64,000 nt of DNA from Bombilactobacillus folatiphilus (GCF_023380265.1 NZ_CP093366.1:310001-374000); one strand, 5' to 3'; numbered from the stretch's first letter, positions 17,400 to 27,605 are shown. Notes: a model not told the origin generated them from the letters alone. Made by a program: numbers and translations.

Positions 17400-17939
17400 T
17401 TGGTGCCAGAACGCAGATTTGAAATTGTTACAAGTTACCAAAATCAAGGTCTCACTTTGCCAAAAAGACAAACAATCGCTGCAGCTGGTTATGATTTGGC
17501 AGCGGCCCAAGATTTTGTGGTACCTTCAATTTGGAAACAACCATTAGCGCAATTTATTTTGCACAAAAGTAAGTCACAGGCGCGCGATCTTTGGCAAAAA
17601 TGGGTGCAAAAAGCTCTAAAACCAGTTTTAGTACCCACGGGAATTAAGGTTAGTTTGCCGGAAGATGAGGTTTTGTTGCTAGTTAATCGCTCCAGTGGCC
17701 CGCTCAATCGCGGGTTAGTGTTACCCAATTCTGTGGGCGTGATTGATGCTGATTACTACAATAATCCGCAAAACGAAGGCGAAATTTTTGTACAATTATT
17801 GAATTATTATCCACGTGATTATTTAATTAAAAAGGGTGAACGGATTTGCCAAGGTATTTTTACGAAATATTTGACGACTGTTGACGATCAAATCAGCCAG
17901 CAACAACGTCAAGGCGGCTTTGGTTCATCTGGAAAGTAG
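17400..17939 (+). CDS. dut: dUTP diphosphatase (trimeric dUTPase family)
   Basis: A 179-residue protein with the dUTPase motifs in order: AAGYDLAAAQDF (motif 1), RSSGPLNRGLVLPNSVGVIDADYYN (motifs 2-3, split here across the active site), KGERICQGIF (motif 4) and the flexible Gly-rich arm RQGGFGSSGK (motif 5). It is about 30 residues longer than typical because of an insertion around residues 50-80 (FILHKSKSQARDLWQKW). It hydrolyses dUTP to keep uracil out of DNA. TTG 17400 or GTG 17403 is the start, behind GGGAG. radA follows after 6 bases. Confidence 0.85.
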   Translation: MVPERRFEIVTSYQNQGLTLPKRQTIAAAGYDLAAAQDFVVPSIWKQPLAQFILHKSKSQARDLWQKWVQKALKPVLVPTGIKVSLPEDEVLLLVNRSSGPLNRGLVLPNSVGVIDADYYNNPQNEGEIFVQLLNYYPRDYLIKKGERICQGIFTKYLTTVDDQISQQQRQGGFGSSGK

Positions 17940-17945
17940 GTTATT

Positions 17946-19322
17946 GTGGCAAAAGCAAAAACGCGTTATATTTGTCAGACTTGTGGTTATGTATCGCCGC
18001 AAATGTTGGGGCGTTGTCCTAATTGTGGTGCTTGGAATCAAATGGTGGAAGAAATTGAACGTCCGGTCAACACCAAGGCGACGCCGAGTCGGACGTCCGT
18101 GTCACATAGTCAACCTATGAAGTTAAACGCAGTGCAATTTGATGAGCAGCAAAGGCATCAAACCGGCATTTCTGAGTTGGATCGAGTGTTAGGCGGTGGT
18201 GTGGTACCTGGTTCGTTGGTCCTGATTGGTGGCGATCCGGGGATTGGCAAGTCGACTTTGTTATTGCAAGTGTCGGGGCAATTGGCACAAACGGGTGGCA
18301 AAGTTTTGTACGTTTCTGGTGAAGAAAGTGCTTCCCAAATTAAATTGCGCGCCAATCGGTTGCAAATCACGGCAGATAATTTGTATTTATATCCTGAAAC
18401 AGATATGAGTGCCATTCGCGATGCGATTGCTGAGCAAAAACCTAATTATTTGGTCATTGATTCAGTGCAAACGATGAATGAGCCTGAATTGGCGTCGGCA
18501 ATCGGCAGCGTGGCCCAAATTCGCGAAGTGACGGCTGAATTAATGAATATTGCTAAGCAACAAGGCGTCAGTGTTTTTGTCGTGGGTCATGTCACGAAAG
18601 GCGGGGCCATTGCGGGACCGAAAATTTTGGAACATATGGTTGATACGGTTTTGTATTTTGAAGGCGATTTGCATCATAATTATCGAATTTTGCGTTCTGT
18701 CAAAAATCGTTTTGGTTCCACGAATGAAATCGGCATGTTTGAGATGAATAACGATGGTTTAAGAGAGGTGACGAATCCGTCCGAAATCTTTTTAGAGGAG
18801 CGTTTGGCGCAAGCAACGGGTTCGGCAGTGGTCGTTTCAATGGAGGGCACGCGTCCAATTTTAGTGGAAATTCAATCTTTGATTAGTCCAACTCTGTATG
18901 GTAACGCGAAACGAACAACGACTGGTTTGGACCATAATCGGGTTTCGGTAATTATGGCGGTGTTGGAAAAGCGGGCCAATATTTTATTGCAAAATCAAGA
19001 TGCTTATCTGAAAGCAACTGGTGGTGTGCGGCTGAATGAACCAGCGATTGATTTAGCCATGGCCATGGCGATTGTGTCCAGTTATAAAGATCAAGGTTTG
19101 GCTCCCGATGAATGTTTTGTGGGGGAAATCGGCTTAACCGGCGAAATTCGGCGTGTGAATTTAATCGAACAGCGGATTAAAGAGGCGGCCAAATTAGGCT
19201 TCCAAAAAATTTATGTACCGGCTAATAATGATATTGACGTACATGATTTTCCAGAAATTCAAATTGTGGGTGTGAAGACCATTGGCAAGACAATTAAGCA
19301 GGTCTTTGGAACGCGAATTTAA
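17946..19322 (+). CDS. radA: DNA repair protein RadA
   Basis: A 458-residue RecA-like ATPase that helps branch migration during recombination and transformation. An N-terminal four-cysteine zinc finger (CQTCGY and CPNCGAW), Walker [11 protein letters not shown], the RadA-specific KNRFGSTNE, and a C-terminal Lon-protease-like domain ([12 protein letters not shown]) are all present. The start is GTG 17946. It follows dut, an arrangement common in lactobacilli. Confidence 0.97.
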   Translation: MAKAKTRYICQTCGYVSPQMLGRCPNCGAWNQMVEEIERPVNTKATPSRTSVSHSQPMKLNAVQFDEQQRHQTGISELDRVLGGGVVPGSLVLIGGDPGIGKSTLLLQVSGQLAQTGGKVLYVSGEESASQIKLRANRLQITADNLYLYPETDMSAIRDAIAEQKPNYLVIDSVQTMNEPELASAIGSVAQIREVTAELMNIAKQQGVSVFVVGHVTKGGAIAGPKILEHMVDTVLYFEGDLHHNYRILRSVKNRFGSTNEIGMFEMNNDGLREVTNPSEIFLEERLAQATGSAVVVSMEGTRPILVEIQSLISPTLYGNAKRTTTGLDHNRVSVIMAVLEKRANILLQNQDAYLKATGGVRLNEPAIDLAMAMAIVSSYKDQGLAPDECFVGEIGLTGEIRRVNLIEQRIKEAAKLGFQKIYVPANNDIDVHDFPEIQIVGVKTIGKTIKQVFGTRI

Positions 19323-19341
19323 TAGGGGAAGATTTGGCTTT

Positions 19342-19369
19342 TTGAGTTAAAGCAGTTAAGCTATATAAT
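19342..19369 (+). promoter_or_regulatory. Promoter of gltX
   Basis: TTGAGT (19342-19347) and TATAAT (19364-19369) are separated by 16 bases, about 35 bases before the gltX start. Confidence 0.65.
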
Positions 19370-19402
19370 GATGGTAATCTTGTCAAGAAAGAGGAGTTTA
19401 TT

Positions 19403-20896
19403 TTGACTGATAATAAAATTCGAGTTCGTTATGCGCCTAGTCCAACCGGACATTTACACATTGGCAATGCGCGAACAGCGTTATTTAACTATTTATTTGC
19501 ACGACATAATAAAGGTACCTTCGTGATTCGGATTGAGGATACGGATACCAAACGAAACGTGACTGGCGGTGAACAAAGTCAGTTAGAGAATTTGAAATGG
19601 TTAGGTATGGATTGGGATGAGGGCCCTGATGTTGGTGGGGATTATGGTCCTTATCGCCAGTCAGAACGTCAGGAAATTTATCAAAAATATATTCAGCAAT
19701 TATTAGATGCTGGTGTGGCTTATGAATCTTATAAGACAGAAGAAGAGTTAGCGACGGCACGCGAATTGCAAAAAGCAGCCAAAATTATGCCGCATTATGA
19801 ATATGAATTTGCCGGTATGACTGACGCTCAAAAAGCTGACACGATCGCCAAAGCCAAGGCCAAGGGGATTAAACCAGTCATTCGGATCAAGGTTCCTGAT
19901 GATAAGATTTATGAATGGGACGATATGGTGAAGGGCAAAGTCCAGTTCGAGTCCAATACAATTGGCGGCGATTGGGTGATCCAAAAGCGTGATGGAATGC
20001 CAACATATAATTTTGCGGTGGTGATTGACGATCACTTGATGCAAATTAGTCATGTGTTACGTGGCGATGACCATGTAGCTAACACGCCTAAGCAATTGAT
20101 GATTTATGATTATTTAGGCTGGCAACCCCCGAAGTTTGGCCATATGTCTTTGATTATTAACACGGCCACTGGTAAGAAGCTTAGCAAGCGAGACGAAAGT
20201 GTTTTGCAGTTTATTGAACAATATAAAGAACGTGGTTATTTGCCGGAAGCAATGTTTAATTTCATTACCTTGTTAGGTTGGTCACCAGTTGGTGAGGATG
20301 AAATCTTTACGCGCAAGCAATTTATTAAACAATTTGATCCCAAACGCTTAAGCAAGTCACCAGCTGCTTTTGATCAGAAAAAATTAGAGTGGGTCAATAA
20401 TCAGTATGTGAAAGCTGCTGATTTGAGCAAAATTACCGATTTATCTATTCAGAGCTTGCTGCAAGCTGGCGTAATTCAGTCTAACGATTTAGATTTTAAG
20501 ACGATCGAATGGTTGCGGGCGTTGGTAGCGTTATTTAAAGATCAGATGAGTTATACCAGTCAAATTGTCGAATTGTCCGATATTTTCTTCCATGATCCTG
20601 CCAAACTAGATGAAGAAGCGATTGCAGAGTTAAATAATGATGACGCTTTGGTAACTTTACAAGCTTTTGGACGGCAAATTGAACAGTTACCACGCTTTAC
20701 CGCAACCCAAATTATGCAGGCGATTTTTGCAGTTCGCGATGAAGTAGGTGTTAAAGGTCGCAAATTGTATATGCCAATTCGGATTGCTACGACGCGTTCC
20801 ATGCATGGTCCGGGGATTGGTGAATCCATTGAATTATTGGGTTATCAACGTACGCAACAGCATTTAACAGAAACACTCAACCAGTTAACAGACTAA
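19403..20896 (+). CDS. gltX: Glutamyl-tRNA synthetase
   Basis: A 497-residue class I aminoacyl-tRNA synthetase. The HIGH motif appears as [14 protein letters not shown] (residues 11-24) and KMSKS as [11 protein letters not shown]; the C-terminal anticodon-binding part is of bacterial type. In Lactobacillales this enzyme usually also charges tRNA-Gln, which GatCAB then amidates. Start TTG 19403 with AGAGGAG upstream. It is followed by a hairpin, then cysS. Confidence 0.97.
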   Translation: MTDNKIRVRYAPSPTGHLHIGNARTALFNYLFARHNKGTFVIRIEDTDTKRNVTGGEQSQLENLKWLGMDWDEGPDVGGDYGPYRQSERQEIYQKYIQQLLDAGVAYESYKTEEELATARELQKAAKIMPHYEYEFAGMTDAQKADTIAKAKAKGIKPVIRIKVPDDKIYEWDDMVKGKVQFESNTIGGDWVIQKRDGMPTYNFAVVIDDHLMQISHVLRGDDHVANTPKQLMIYDYLGWQPPKFGHMSLIINTATGKKLSKRDESVLQFIEQYKERGYLPEAMFNFITLLGWSPVGEDEIFTRKQFIKQFDPKRLSKSPAAFDQKKLEWVNNQYVKAADLSKITDLSIQSLLQAGVIQSNDLDFKTIEWLRALVALFKDQMSYTSQIVELSDIFFHDPAKLDEEAIAELNNDDALVTLQAFGRQIEQLPRFTATQIMQAIFAVRDEVGVKGRKLYMPIRIATTRSMHGPGIGESIELLGYQRTQQHLTETLNQLTD

Positions 20897-20901
20897 ATTT
20901 A

Positions 20902-20947
20902 TAAAACAGCGTATGATATGCTTAAAGACATTCATAAGCTGTTTTTT
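20902..20947 (+). terminator. Terminator-like hairpin between gltX and cysS
   Basis: AAAACAGC/GCTGTTTT arms, extended inward by TATGA/TCATA with a bulge, are followed by seven T. It lies just before the cysS ribosome-binding site and would end or attenuate the gltX transcript. Confidence 0.65.
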
Positions 20948-20963
20948 TATGAGAGGTGAATTC

Positions 20964-22376
20964 ATGATTCGCGTTTTTAATACTTTAACGAACCAAAAGG
21001 AAAAGTTTGTGCCACAAAATCCCCAGAAAGTGCTGATGTATGTCTGTGGTCCGACTGTTTATAATTACATTCATATTGGCAATGCCCGTTCTTTAGTGGC
21101 GTTTGATACGATTCGCCGTTATTTAGAATATCGAGGCTATCAAGTCGATTATGTGTCTAATTTTACTGATGTTGACGACAAAATTATTCGTGCAGCCAAG
21201 GAACAAAAAATTACGCCCCATGAATTGACGACCAAGTATATTGAAGCTTTTCATGAAGATCGACTGGCGTTAAATGTCTTACCAGCAACACTTAATCCCA
21301 AAGCTACTGACAATATGAATGAAATTATTAGCTTTATTCAGGATTTGTTGGCCAAGGGTTACGCTTATGAGAGTGCTGGCGACGTTTATTATCGGACGCG
21401 CAAATTTGCACACTATGGTCAATTGTCGAATCAGTCGGTTGATGATTTAGAACAGGGAGCTAGTCAACGAATTACAGCTCGAGAAACGGCAAAAAAAGAA
21501 GATCCTTTGGATTTTGCGTTGTGGAAACAATCCCCCGCAGATGAATTATCTTGGCCTTCACCTTTTGGATATGGTCGACCGGGTTGGCATATTGAATGTT
21601 CGGTGATGGCGGGCAAATATTTAGGTGCGACGATTGATATTCATGCGGGTGGCGAAGATTTGATTTTTCCTCATCATGAAAATGAAATTGCGCAAAGTGA
21701 AGTGCATACAGAGCAACAATTTGCCAAATATTGGTTGCATAATGGCTTTGTAACCGTTGGTGAAGCTAATGAAAAAATGAGTAAATCGTTAGGCAATTTT
21801 GTCACGGTGCATGAATTGTTGCAACAGGTAGATCCTCAAGTTGTCCGTTTATTCATGGCAAGTACGCAGTATCGGCGACCGATTCAGTATTCAAAAGCCA
21901 ATCTGCAGGCTTCACAAAATAATTTGCAGCATCTAACGGCGACATGGCAAAACTTGAATTTTCGCCTCGAGCAATTAAACGCTCAATCCCCTTTAGATGA
22001 AACGGTTCAACGGCAATTGGCGCAGTTGGAACATCAGTTTCAAACGCATATGGACGATGACTTTAATGTGCAAAACGGGTTGAGTGATTTGTTTGAGATC
22101 CAACGTTTGATTAATACGTACTTGAAACGTGCGCAAGTTAATCAACAGAATTTACAACAATTACAGCAAGTTTTTGCTCAGTTGGCAGGTATTTTTGGAA
22201 TTCAATTTCAAAGTGAACAGCAGTTGGCTGCGCAAGTGCAAGACTTGATTGAGCAGCGTCAATTGGCACGCCAACAAAAAGACTTTGCCCAAAGTGATGC
22301 AATTCGTGACCAATTAAAAGCACAGGGTATTATTTTAGAAGACACTCCTCAAGGAACGCGGTGGCATAAAGGATGA
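20964..22376 (+). CDS. cysS: Cysteinyl-tRNA synthetase
   Basis: A 470-residue class I synthetase. [16 protein letters not shown] carries the HIGH motif and the first zinc cysteine, [20 protein letters not shown] the other zinc ligands, and [10 protein letters not shown] the KMSKS loop. ATG 20964 ([10 protein letters not shown]) is the family start and follows GAGAGGTG; the frame extends 17 codons upstream without a better site. Its last bases overlap mrnC (ATGA). Confidence 0.97.
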   Translation: MIRVFNTLTNQKEKFVPQNPQKVLMYVCGPTVYNYIHIGNARSLVAFDTIRRYLEYRGYQVDYVSNFTDVDDKIIRAAKEQKITPHELTTKYIEAFHEDRLALNVLPATLNPKATDNMNEIISFIQDLLAKGYAYESAGDVYYRTRKFAHYGQLSNQSVDDLEQGASQRITARETAKKEDPLDFALWKQSPADELSWPSPFGYGRPGWHIECSVMAGKYLGATIDIHAGGEDLIFPHHENEIAQSEVHTEQQFAKYWLHNGFVTVGEANEKMSKSLGNFVTVHELLQQVDPQVVRLFMASTQYRRPIQYSKANLQASQNNLQHLTATWQNLNFRLEQLNAQSPLDETVQRQLAQLEHQFQTHMDDDFNVQNGLSDLFEIQRLINTYLKRAQVNQQNLQQLQQVFAQLAGIFGIQFQSEQQLAAQVQDLIEQRQLARQQKDFAQSDAIRDQLKAQGIILEDTPQGTRWHKG

Positions 22377-22786
22377 TTGATTATCAACAACTAAACGGCG
22401 TGACTTTGGCTTATCTCGGCGATGCTGTCTGGGAAGCCTATGTCCGTGAACATTTATTAAATCAGGGCTTGACAAAAGTGAATCGCTTACAAAAACGAGC
22501 AACACATTTTGTGTCGGCTAAATCCCAAGCGGCACTGATTGCTTTGATGCAACAATATGATTATTTAACAGACGATGAACTGGCAATTTTTAAGCGTGGG
22601 CGGAATGCCAAAAGTTATACACACGCCAAAAATACGTCCGTCCAAACGTATAATATTTCGACGGGTTTTGAGGCAATTTTTGGCTATCTCAAGGCAAGTG
22701 GACAAGATCAACGATTAGAAGAATTAGCTCAATGGTGTATTGAGCAAGTAGAGGCAGGTCATAGTGATGAATTCGATTTCCGATGA
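22373..22786 (+). CDS. mrnC: Mini-ribonuclease III
   Basis: A 137-residue protein with only the RNase III catalytic domain and no dsRNA-binding domain. The signature [18 protein letters not shown] includes the catalytic acids. Mini-III matures 23S rRNA in Bacillus. It overlaps both neighbours, and the cysS-mrnC-rlmB-rae1 order is standard in this group. Confidence 0.94.
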   Translation: MIDYQQLNGVTLAYLGDAVWEAYVREHLLNQGLTKVNRLQKRATHFVSAKSQAALIALMQQYDYLTDDELAIFKRGRNAKSYTHAKNTSVQTYNISTGFEAIFGYLKASGQDQRLEELAQWCIEQVEAGHSDEFDFR

Positions 22787-23537
22787 TTCAACTGAAATTA
22801 TTTTTGGTCATCATGCGGCGTTGGCGGTTTTAGAAGCGGATGATGCACCCCAAAAAGTTAATAAAATTTTTTTGCAGCGTGGTTTGCATAATAGTGGGAT
22901 TAAAGAGGCGGTTAAGCTAGCGCGCGCCAAAAAATTGGTGATTCAAGATGCGCCGAAGCAAAAATTAGACGAGTTGTCGAATAATGGCAATCATCAAGGC
23001 ATCGTTTTGACGGTCACTCCATTTGCTTATACACAATTACCGGACTTGTTGCAGCGACTGAAAGATCAGCAGCAAACACCTTTTTTTGTGATTTTAGATA
23101 ATTTAAACGATCCGCATAATTTTGGTTCCATTTTGCGAACTGCCGACGCAGTGGGTGTCAATGGCGTGATTATTCCTAAACGGCGGTCGGTTGGGGTGAC
23201 TTCAGTGGTGGCGAAAACGTCCACGGGTGCCATTGAACATATGCCGATTGTGCGCGTGACGAATTTGGTGCGAACGATTCAGGACTTGAAGGAGCAAGGA
23301 ATTTGGATTTTTGGGACCGATATGCAAGGCAGTGATTATCGGACCTGGAATGCTCAAGGTCCGATTGCGTTGGTGATTGGCAACGAAGGCAGCGGTCTGT
23401 CAACTTTGGTCAAAAAACAAGTCGATCAGATGCTGACAATTCCCATGGTAGGTCATGTTCAAAGTTTAAACGCGAGCGTAGCCACCGGTGTGCTGTTATA
23501 TCAAGCTTTCAGCAGTCGTGAAAGTGCTAATCGATGA
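22767..23537 (+). CDS. rlmB: 23S rRNA (guanosine-2'-O-)-methyltransferase, TrmH/SpoU family
   Basis: A SPOUT-fold methyltransferase of 256 residues from ATG 22767 (an in-frame GTG at 22764 is the alternative). The N-terminal [11 protein letters not shown] is the substrate-binding domain; the knotted domain shows [26 protein letters not shown] and [14 protein letters not shown], which are SpoU motifs 1-3. It overlaps mrnC by 20 bases and rae1 by 4. Confidence 0.93.
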   Translation: MNSISDDSTEIIFGHHAALAVLEADDAPQKVNKIFLQRGLHNSGIKEAVKLARAKKLVIQDAPKQKLDELSNNGNHQGIVLTVTPFAYTQLPDLLQRLKDQQQTPFFVILDNLNDPHNFGSILRTADAVGVNGVIIPKRRSVGVTSVVAKTSTGAIEHMPIVRVTNLVRTIQDLKEQGIWIFGTDMQGSDYRTWNAQGPIALVIGNEGSGLSTLVKKQVDQMLTIPMVGHVQSLNASVATGVLLYQAFSSRESANR

Positions 23538-24061
23538 AAAACAGAATTTTAATTGTGGATGGCTATAATGTCATTGGCAGCTGGCCAAAGTTAACGCAGT
23601 TAAAGCAACAAGATCACTTGGCAGATGCCCGCGATCAATTGCTGTCGATTTTGGCAGATTATCGAAAATTTTTTGGTGGGCAGATTATTGTCGTCTTTGA
23701 TGCTATGTATGTGCCCGGATTGAAAGAGCAGTTTACTAAATGGCAGTTGGACGTCATTTTTACCCCTGAAGCGGTGACAGCGGACACCTATATTCAAAAT
23801 CTCACGAATGAATTAAATAAGGTTTCCAATCAAATCACGGTGGTGACATCTGATCAAGCTGTGCAGTGGACTGTTTTTTCCAGAGGTGCCAGTCGAATTT
23901 CGTCGACTGATTTTTATAAACGGATCAAAGAGATGCGTCGACAGTTGCAGCAAGAAAGTCGGCAGCATTTTGATCGACAAGTCCAACGTAATAATCCTTG
24001 GAGGGAAGATCAATTAGAACAACTCGAAAAATTGCGCGATCACTTGTCCTCCAACTCCTAA
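23534..24061 (+). CDS. rae1: Ribosome-associated NYN-domain endoribonuclease Rae1 (YacP family)
   Basis: A 175-residue NYN/PIN-like nuclease. ILIVDGYNVIGSWP supplies the first acidic residue, VVFDAMYVPG and VVTSDQAVQWTVFSRGASRIS the others. The Bacillus homologue cleaves mRNA in the ribosomal A site. It overlaps rlmB by 4 bases at the front, and the following carboxypeptidase frame begins inside its 3' end. Confidence 0.92.
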   Translation: MKNRILIVDGYNVIGSWPKLTQLKQQDHLADARDQLLSILADYRKFFGGQIIVVFDAMYVPGLKEQFTKWQLDVIFTPEAVTADTYIQNLTNELNKVSNQITVVTSDQAVQWTVFSRGASRISSTDFYKRIKEMRRQLQQESRQHFDRQVQRNNPWREDQLEQLEKLRDHLSSNS

Positions 24062-25389
24062 TTTGTTGTTGTTGTTTGGTAAGTGGTTGCAGCGTTCATT
24101 GGCAAGTAGCACTGGCAAAACATGAAATTGGTGAAGGAAATTTTGCAAAAGCAACCCAACTTTTAAAGCAAAGTGATGCCAGACAGGCCCAAAAATATTT
24201 GCAGCAAATTGTGTTATTGAAACAATGTCAACAGCAATTTAATTCGCAACAATGGTCGCAATTACAACAGACCAATTATCAATTACAGCAACAACAAGCC
24301 CTACCGGCCATTAAACAACGAGCACAGCGCTTGGTCAAAATTAGCCAACAAATCACGCCTGTGAAATCCAGATCACAACAAGCAACTGGTGTTTTGAGTA
24401 ATCAACAATTTGGGACCGCCATTACCGCAGGTATTTTGATTGATCAGCAAACCGGTCAGATTTTATGGCAAAAATCAGCGCAAGTTGCGCGGCCAGTGGC
24501 GTCAATGTCGAAGCTGTTAGCCGTTTTGACAATTGAACAAGCGATTAAAAAACGGCATCTGAATTTGCAAACGCCGATCGTGGCCTCAGACGTTATTGTT
24601 GGTTTAGATCAAAAAACCGGTCTGACGAATGCGGGCTTAAAAATTGGTCAAACGTACACCATGCAGCAATTGTTAGAAGCCACGATGGTCGCTAGTGCTA
24701 ACGATGCAGTCATGGTTTTGGGGCAATATTTGTATGGTAGTCAAGATCGTTTTGTGACCAAAATGTTAGCGCAGGCACGCCAATTAAAATTATCGGATTG
24801 TCAAATTGTGAATGCGAATGGTTTGCCTAAAACTTTGGATCCGATGTTGAATGATAATCCACAAGCGACTGTCAATGAAAATCAACTTAGTGCCCAGGAT
24901 CTGGCTAAGATTACGCAAAAATTGTTAGCATTAAACCCTAACTTACTGCAAATTACGCAGCAAAAACAAGTACAAATTGATAATCGTAGTTTACCGAATA
25001 CGAACAAGATGCTACCCGGTACTAAATTTGGCTCGACAGTGGTTTCCGTTGATGGTTTTAAAACCGGAACGAGTACGCAAGCGGGGGCGTGTGTAACGGT
25101 TACGGGCAAGATTTACGGTCGACGGGTTATTTTCGTTTTATTGCATGCGCCCAGTGATTCCGCTCGTTTTTTGCAGGCGCGGGAACTCTTAGAAAAAGCG
25201 GCGCAGTCTTTGACCTTGAAGCAAGTCTCGGTTATTCATTGGCAAAAAGCCAAAACACAAGCAATCTGGTTAACCACGTCGCAGGCTGCTTCGCTGCAAA
25301 TGTGTTATCAAGCGCAAGTTTTGACGTCCAAACCACGTTTAACAGTTCAATTTCAAAGTCAGCATCAACGGCTACAATTTTTAGCTTAG
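23998..25389 (+). CDS. Lipoprotein D-alanyl-D-alanine carboxypeptidase (S11 family)
   Basis: A peptidoglycan-trimming enzyme of about 460 residues. The serine motif SxxK is in ARPVASMSKLLAVL, the SxN motif is SANDAVMVLG, and the KTG motif is VDGFKTGTSTQAG. The N-terminus is a lipoprotein signal: Arg/Lys-rich, then LLICCCCLVSGC with the lipobox cysteine (residue 31 from the TTG). No ATG exists in frame before the signal. The only common start is TTG 23998, which has no ribosome-binding site, whereas GGAGGG at 24000-24005 would suit an ATT at 24013. Residues 35-130 form a Gln-rich helical spacer. It overlaps rae1 by 64 bases. Confidence 0.85.
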   Translation: MEGRSIRTTRKIARSLVLQLLICCCCLVSGCSVHWQVALAKHEIGEGNFAKATQLLKQSDARQAQKYLQQIVLLKQCQQQFNSQQWSQLQQTNYQLQQQQALPAIKQRAQRLVKISQQITPVKSRSQQATGVLSNQQFGTAITAGILIDQQTGQILWQKSAQVARPVASMSKLLAVLTIEQAIKKRHLNLQTPIVASDVIVGLDQKTGLTNAGLKIGQTYTMQQLLEATMVASANDAVMVLGQYLYGSQDRFVTKMLAQARQLKLSDCQIVNANGLPKTLDPMLNDNPQATVNENQLSAQDLAKITQKLLALNPNLLQITQQKQVQIDNRSLPNTNKMLPGTKFGSTVVSVDGFKTGTSTQAGACVTVTGKIYGRRVIFVLLHAPSDSARFLQARELLEKAAQSLTLKQVSVIHWQKAKTQAIWLTTSQAASLQMCYQAQVLTSKPRLTVQFQSQHQRLQFLA

Positions 25390-25472
25390 TCTGTAAACGC
25401 TTGTTCGCTTATCAAATAGGGAAGAGTTTGCTATATTTGTGATTCATTCATCCCTTTTGAGTGTGAAGTTTT

Positions 25473-26084
25473 ATGCAAACTAAGGATTTGGTCAAGCAAG
25501 AATTGACATGGGTTAAAGCGGTGCGTGAACAAAATGATTCGGCAGCTTTGGAAAAATTGTTTTATAAGTATTTGCCATTAATTGAAAATACTCGGCGCAG
25601 ATATCAATTACGTTTGTTTGATCAAGATGATTGGCGTCAAGAAGCGCGGATCGTTTGTGTTGAAACTTGTCGCCGCTTTAATGAACAACAAGGTTCAAAA
25701 TTTGGTAGCTTTTACAAATTACGTTTGCAGAATCATTGGACGAATTTACTACGCCAGCAATTGGCTGTGAAGCGTCAAACTAATACTCAAGCCGTTTCGA
25801 TGGAGGCTTTGAAGCAAGCTAATCCTGACTTGGAGAATGATTTGCAGGCAGATTATAATGTCAATGCATCTAAAAATGAGATTGAGTTTTTGTTTCAGGA
25901 TTTTCGCAAGCTGCTGGAACACTTATCATTAGTTGAATTACAGGGCTTACAAATGTTGTTGGGGACCAAAATGACGTATCTGGTGCAGACGTCACCTTAT
26001 TCGGCCAAACAAATTAGCCAAGCTAGCCAACGCAGTCGCAGCAAATTTATGGCTTTTTACCATGGTGTCCTGCTTGACATTTAA
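25473..26084 (+). CDS. sigH: Sigma-70 family alternative sigma factor, SigH/ComX type
   Basis: A 203-residue protein with an N-terminal sigma region 2 (LFYKYLPLIENTRRRYQL; FDQDDWRQEARIVCVETCRRF) and a weak region 4-like C-terminus (SPYSAKQISQASQRSRSKF). The location, rae1-this gene-rpmG-secE-nusG, is that of Bacillus sigH, and Lactobacillus orthologues are linked to competence genes. Its own targets cannot be read from this window. Confidence 0.8.
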   Translation: MQTKDLVKQELTWVKAVREQNDSAALEKLFYKYLPLIENTRRRYQLRLFDQDDWRQEARIVCVETCRRFNEQQGSKFGSFYKLRLQNHWTNLLRQQLAVKRQTNTQAVSMEALKQANPDLENDLQADYNVNASKNEIEFLFQDFRKLLEHLSLVELQGLQMLLGTKMTYLVQTSPYSAKQISQASQRSRSKFMAFYHGVLLDI

Positions 26085-26126
26085 TGACAGAATCGTTATA
26101 TTTATGATCTAGTGATGGATGAGAAA

Positions 26127-26219
26127 ATGAAACGTGTAAAAATTGTGTTAGAATGTCAGATTTGCGGTGCGCATAACTATCGCACATCAGTTGCAAGTCA
26201 ACATCAAGAAACGAGATAG
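26127..26219 (+). CDS. rpmG: 50S ribosomal protein L33, internally shortened
   Basis: A 30-codon frame encodes MKRVKIVLECQICGAHNYRT, then SVASQHQETR. The start matches L33, including the first zinc-ribbon pair CxxC, and the last residues match the usual L33 ending HxETK. The family is normally about 49 residues, so roughly 19 internal residues with the second CxxC pair are missing in frame. It lies exactly where rpmG is expected, between sigH and secE. Either a non-zinc short form or a decayed copy with a full paralogue elsewhere. The ribosome-binding site (GGATGAG) is weak. Confidence 0.65.
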   Translation: MKRVKIVLECQICGAHNYRTSVASQHQETR

Positions 26220-26230
26220 AGGGTTAAATA

Positions 26231-26404
26231 ATGAAATTTTTAAAAAGTGTTAAACAAGAAATGAAATTGGTTCAATGGCCGACAGCTAAAGAAAATCGGC
26301 ATGATACGATGACGGTTATTTTAACTTCTCTGTTCTTTGCAGTTTTCTTGGGTGCTTGTGATTGGCTGTTTGAATTGTTAGTGACAATGTTAGTCTCACA
26401 TTAG
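26231..26404 (+). CDS. secE: Preprotein translocase subunit SecE
   Basis: A 57-residue single-span protein: KFLKSVKQEMKLVQWPTAKE carries the amphipathic helix and conserved WPT, followed by one membrane helix (VILTSLFFAVFLGACDWLFE). SecE stabilises SecY in the translocon. Placed between rpmG and nusG as in most bacteria, 11 bases after rpmG. Confidence 0.93.
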   Translation: MKFLKSVKQEMKLVQWPTAKENRHDTMTVILTSLFFAVFLGACDWLFELLVTMLVSH

Positions 26405-26460
26405 TCTTAACGTTTGTAGTTTCGGAAAGAATTTGCTAGAATAAATTTAGATTAACAGCA

Positions 26461-26488
26461 AAAACTTCGTATTCGCGAGGTTTTTTTT
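26461..26488 (+). terminator. Hairpin with T-run between secE and nusG
   Basis: AAAACTTCG (26461-26469) pairs with CGAGGTTTT (26476-26484), with one G-T wobble, followed by eight T. A TAGAAT at about 26438 may be a -10 box, in which case the hairpin would be an attenuator in the nusG leader. Confidence 0.6.
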
Positions 26489-26512
26489 ATTTGATTAAAG
26501 AAGGTATTAATA

Positions 26513-27058
26513 ATGGCAGAACAAAGCGATAAGATGTGGTATGTCTTGCATACTTATTCTGGTTACGAAAATCGTGTCAAGGAAAACTTGCAATCACGGG
26601 CGCAATCGATGGGGATGGAAGATTATATTTTTCAAGCAGTAGTTCCTGAAGAAGAAGAAACGGAACGCAAAAACGGCAAAGTTAAGACTGAAATGAAGAA
26701 AACTTTCCCCGGCTATGTGCTAGTCGAAATGGTGATGTCTGATGAATCTTGGTTTGTCGTCAGAAATACTCCGGGTGTGACGGGCTTTGTCGGCAGTCAT
26801 GGGGCTGGAAGTAAGCCCGCACCGCTTTTACCTGAAGAAGTTGCTAGTATTTTGAGTTCAATTCAAGAAGATAAGCCTAATTATGATATTGAATTTGAAA
26901 TTGGCGATAATGTCAAAATTGTCACGGGTGCGTTTGCTGGTTTGGAAGGTCCGGTCACCGAAATTGATGCTGAACATGGCAAATTAAAAGTCGAAGTAGA
27001 TATGTTTGGGCGCTTGACAGAAACTGAACTTGATTACAGTGACGCTAAACGCATCTAA
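26513..27058 (+). CDS. nusG: Transcription termination/antitermination protein NusG
   Basis: A 181-residue NusG with the N-terminal NGN domain (WYVLHTYSGYENRVKENL; FPGYVLVEMVM; NTPGVTGFVGS) and a C-terminal KOW motif (VKIVTGAFAGLEGPVTEI). It binds RNA polymerase and couples it to ribosomes or termination factors. Located just before the L11 operon as usual. Confidence 0.97.
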   Translation: MAEQSDKMWYVLHTYSGYENRVKENLQSRAQSMGMEDYIFQAVVPEEEETERKNGKVKTEMKKTFPGYVLVEMVMSDESWFVVRNTPGVTGFVGSHGAGSKPAPLLPEEVASILSSIQEDKPNYDIEFEIGDNVKIVTGAFAGLEGPVTEIDAEHGKLKVEVDMFGRLTETELDYSDAKRI

Positions 27059-27063
27059 GTCAT

Positions 27064-27092
27064 TTGTGTTGATAAGTTAATTATGATATCAT
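27064..27092 (+). promoter_or_regulatory. Promoter of rplK-rplA
   Basis: TTGTGT (27064-27069) and TATCAT (27087-27092) are 17 bases apart, just after nusG. About 85 leader bases follow, with a GGGAGGG...TTCCC hairpin and T-run (about 27119-27150) that resembles an attenuator. Confidence 0.5.
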
Positions 27093-27179
27093 CAATAAGA
27101 ATGTCTTAGACATTTCTGTGGGAGGGAAAATTTTAATTCCCATTTTTTACCACATCACGGACTTAAGGAGGTATGTACC

Positions 27180-27605
27180 GTGGCTAAAAAAGTTGCAAAT
27201 GTTGTTAAATTGCAAATTCCAGGTGGAGCAGCAACACCAGCTCCTCCAGTTGGTCCTGCTTTAGGTCAAGCAGGTATCAATATTGTTGAATTCACAAAAG
27301 ATTTTAATGCTCGGACCGCTGATCAAAAGGGAATGGTTATTCCGGTTGTTATTACCGTTTATGAAGACCGTTCATTTGATTTTGTGACCAAAACACCACC
27401 AGCAGCTGTCTTGTTAATGCAAGCAGCCGGTGTGAAAAAAGGTTCCGGTAATCCTCGCGATGAAAAAGTGGCGAAAGTTACGAAAGATCAAGTGCGTGAA
27501 ATTGCGGAAACAAAGCTCAAGGACTTAAATGCTAACGATGTTGAAGCAGCAATGCGGATGATCGAAGGTACAGCACGGAGCATGGGCTTCACGGTTGAAG
27601 GCTAA
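27180..27605 (+). CDS. rplK: 50S ribosomal protein L11
   Basis: A 141-residue L11: [20 protein letters not shown] is the N-terminal signature, and the C-terminal rRNA-binding domain ends [10 protein letters not shown]. Start GTG 27180 behind AAGGAGGTATGTACC. L11 forms the GTPase-associated centre with the L10-L12 stalk encoded 1.4 kb downstream. Confidence 0.98.
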   Translation: MAKKVANVVKLQIPGGAATPAPPVGPALGQAGINIVEFTKDFNARTADQKGMVIPVVITVYEDRSFDFVTKTPPAAVLLMQAAGVKKGSGNPRDEKVAKVTKDQVREIAETKLKDLNANDVEAAMRMIEGTARSMGFTVEG

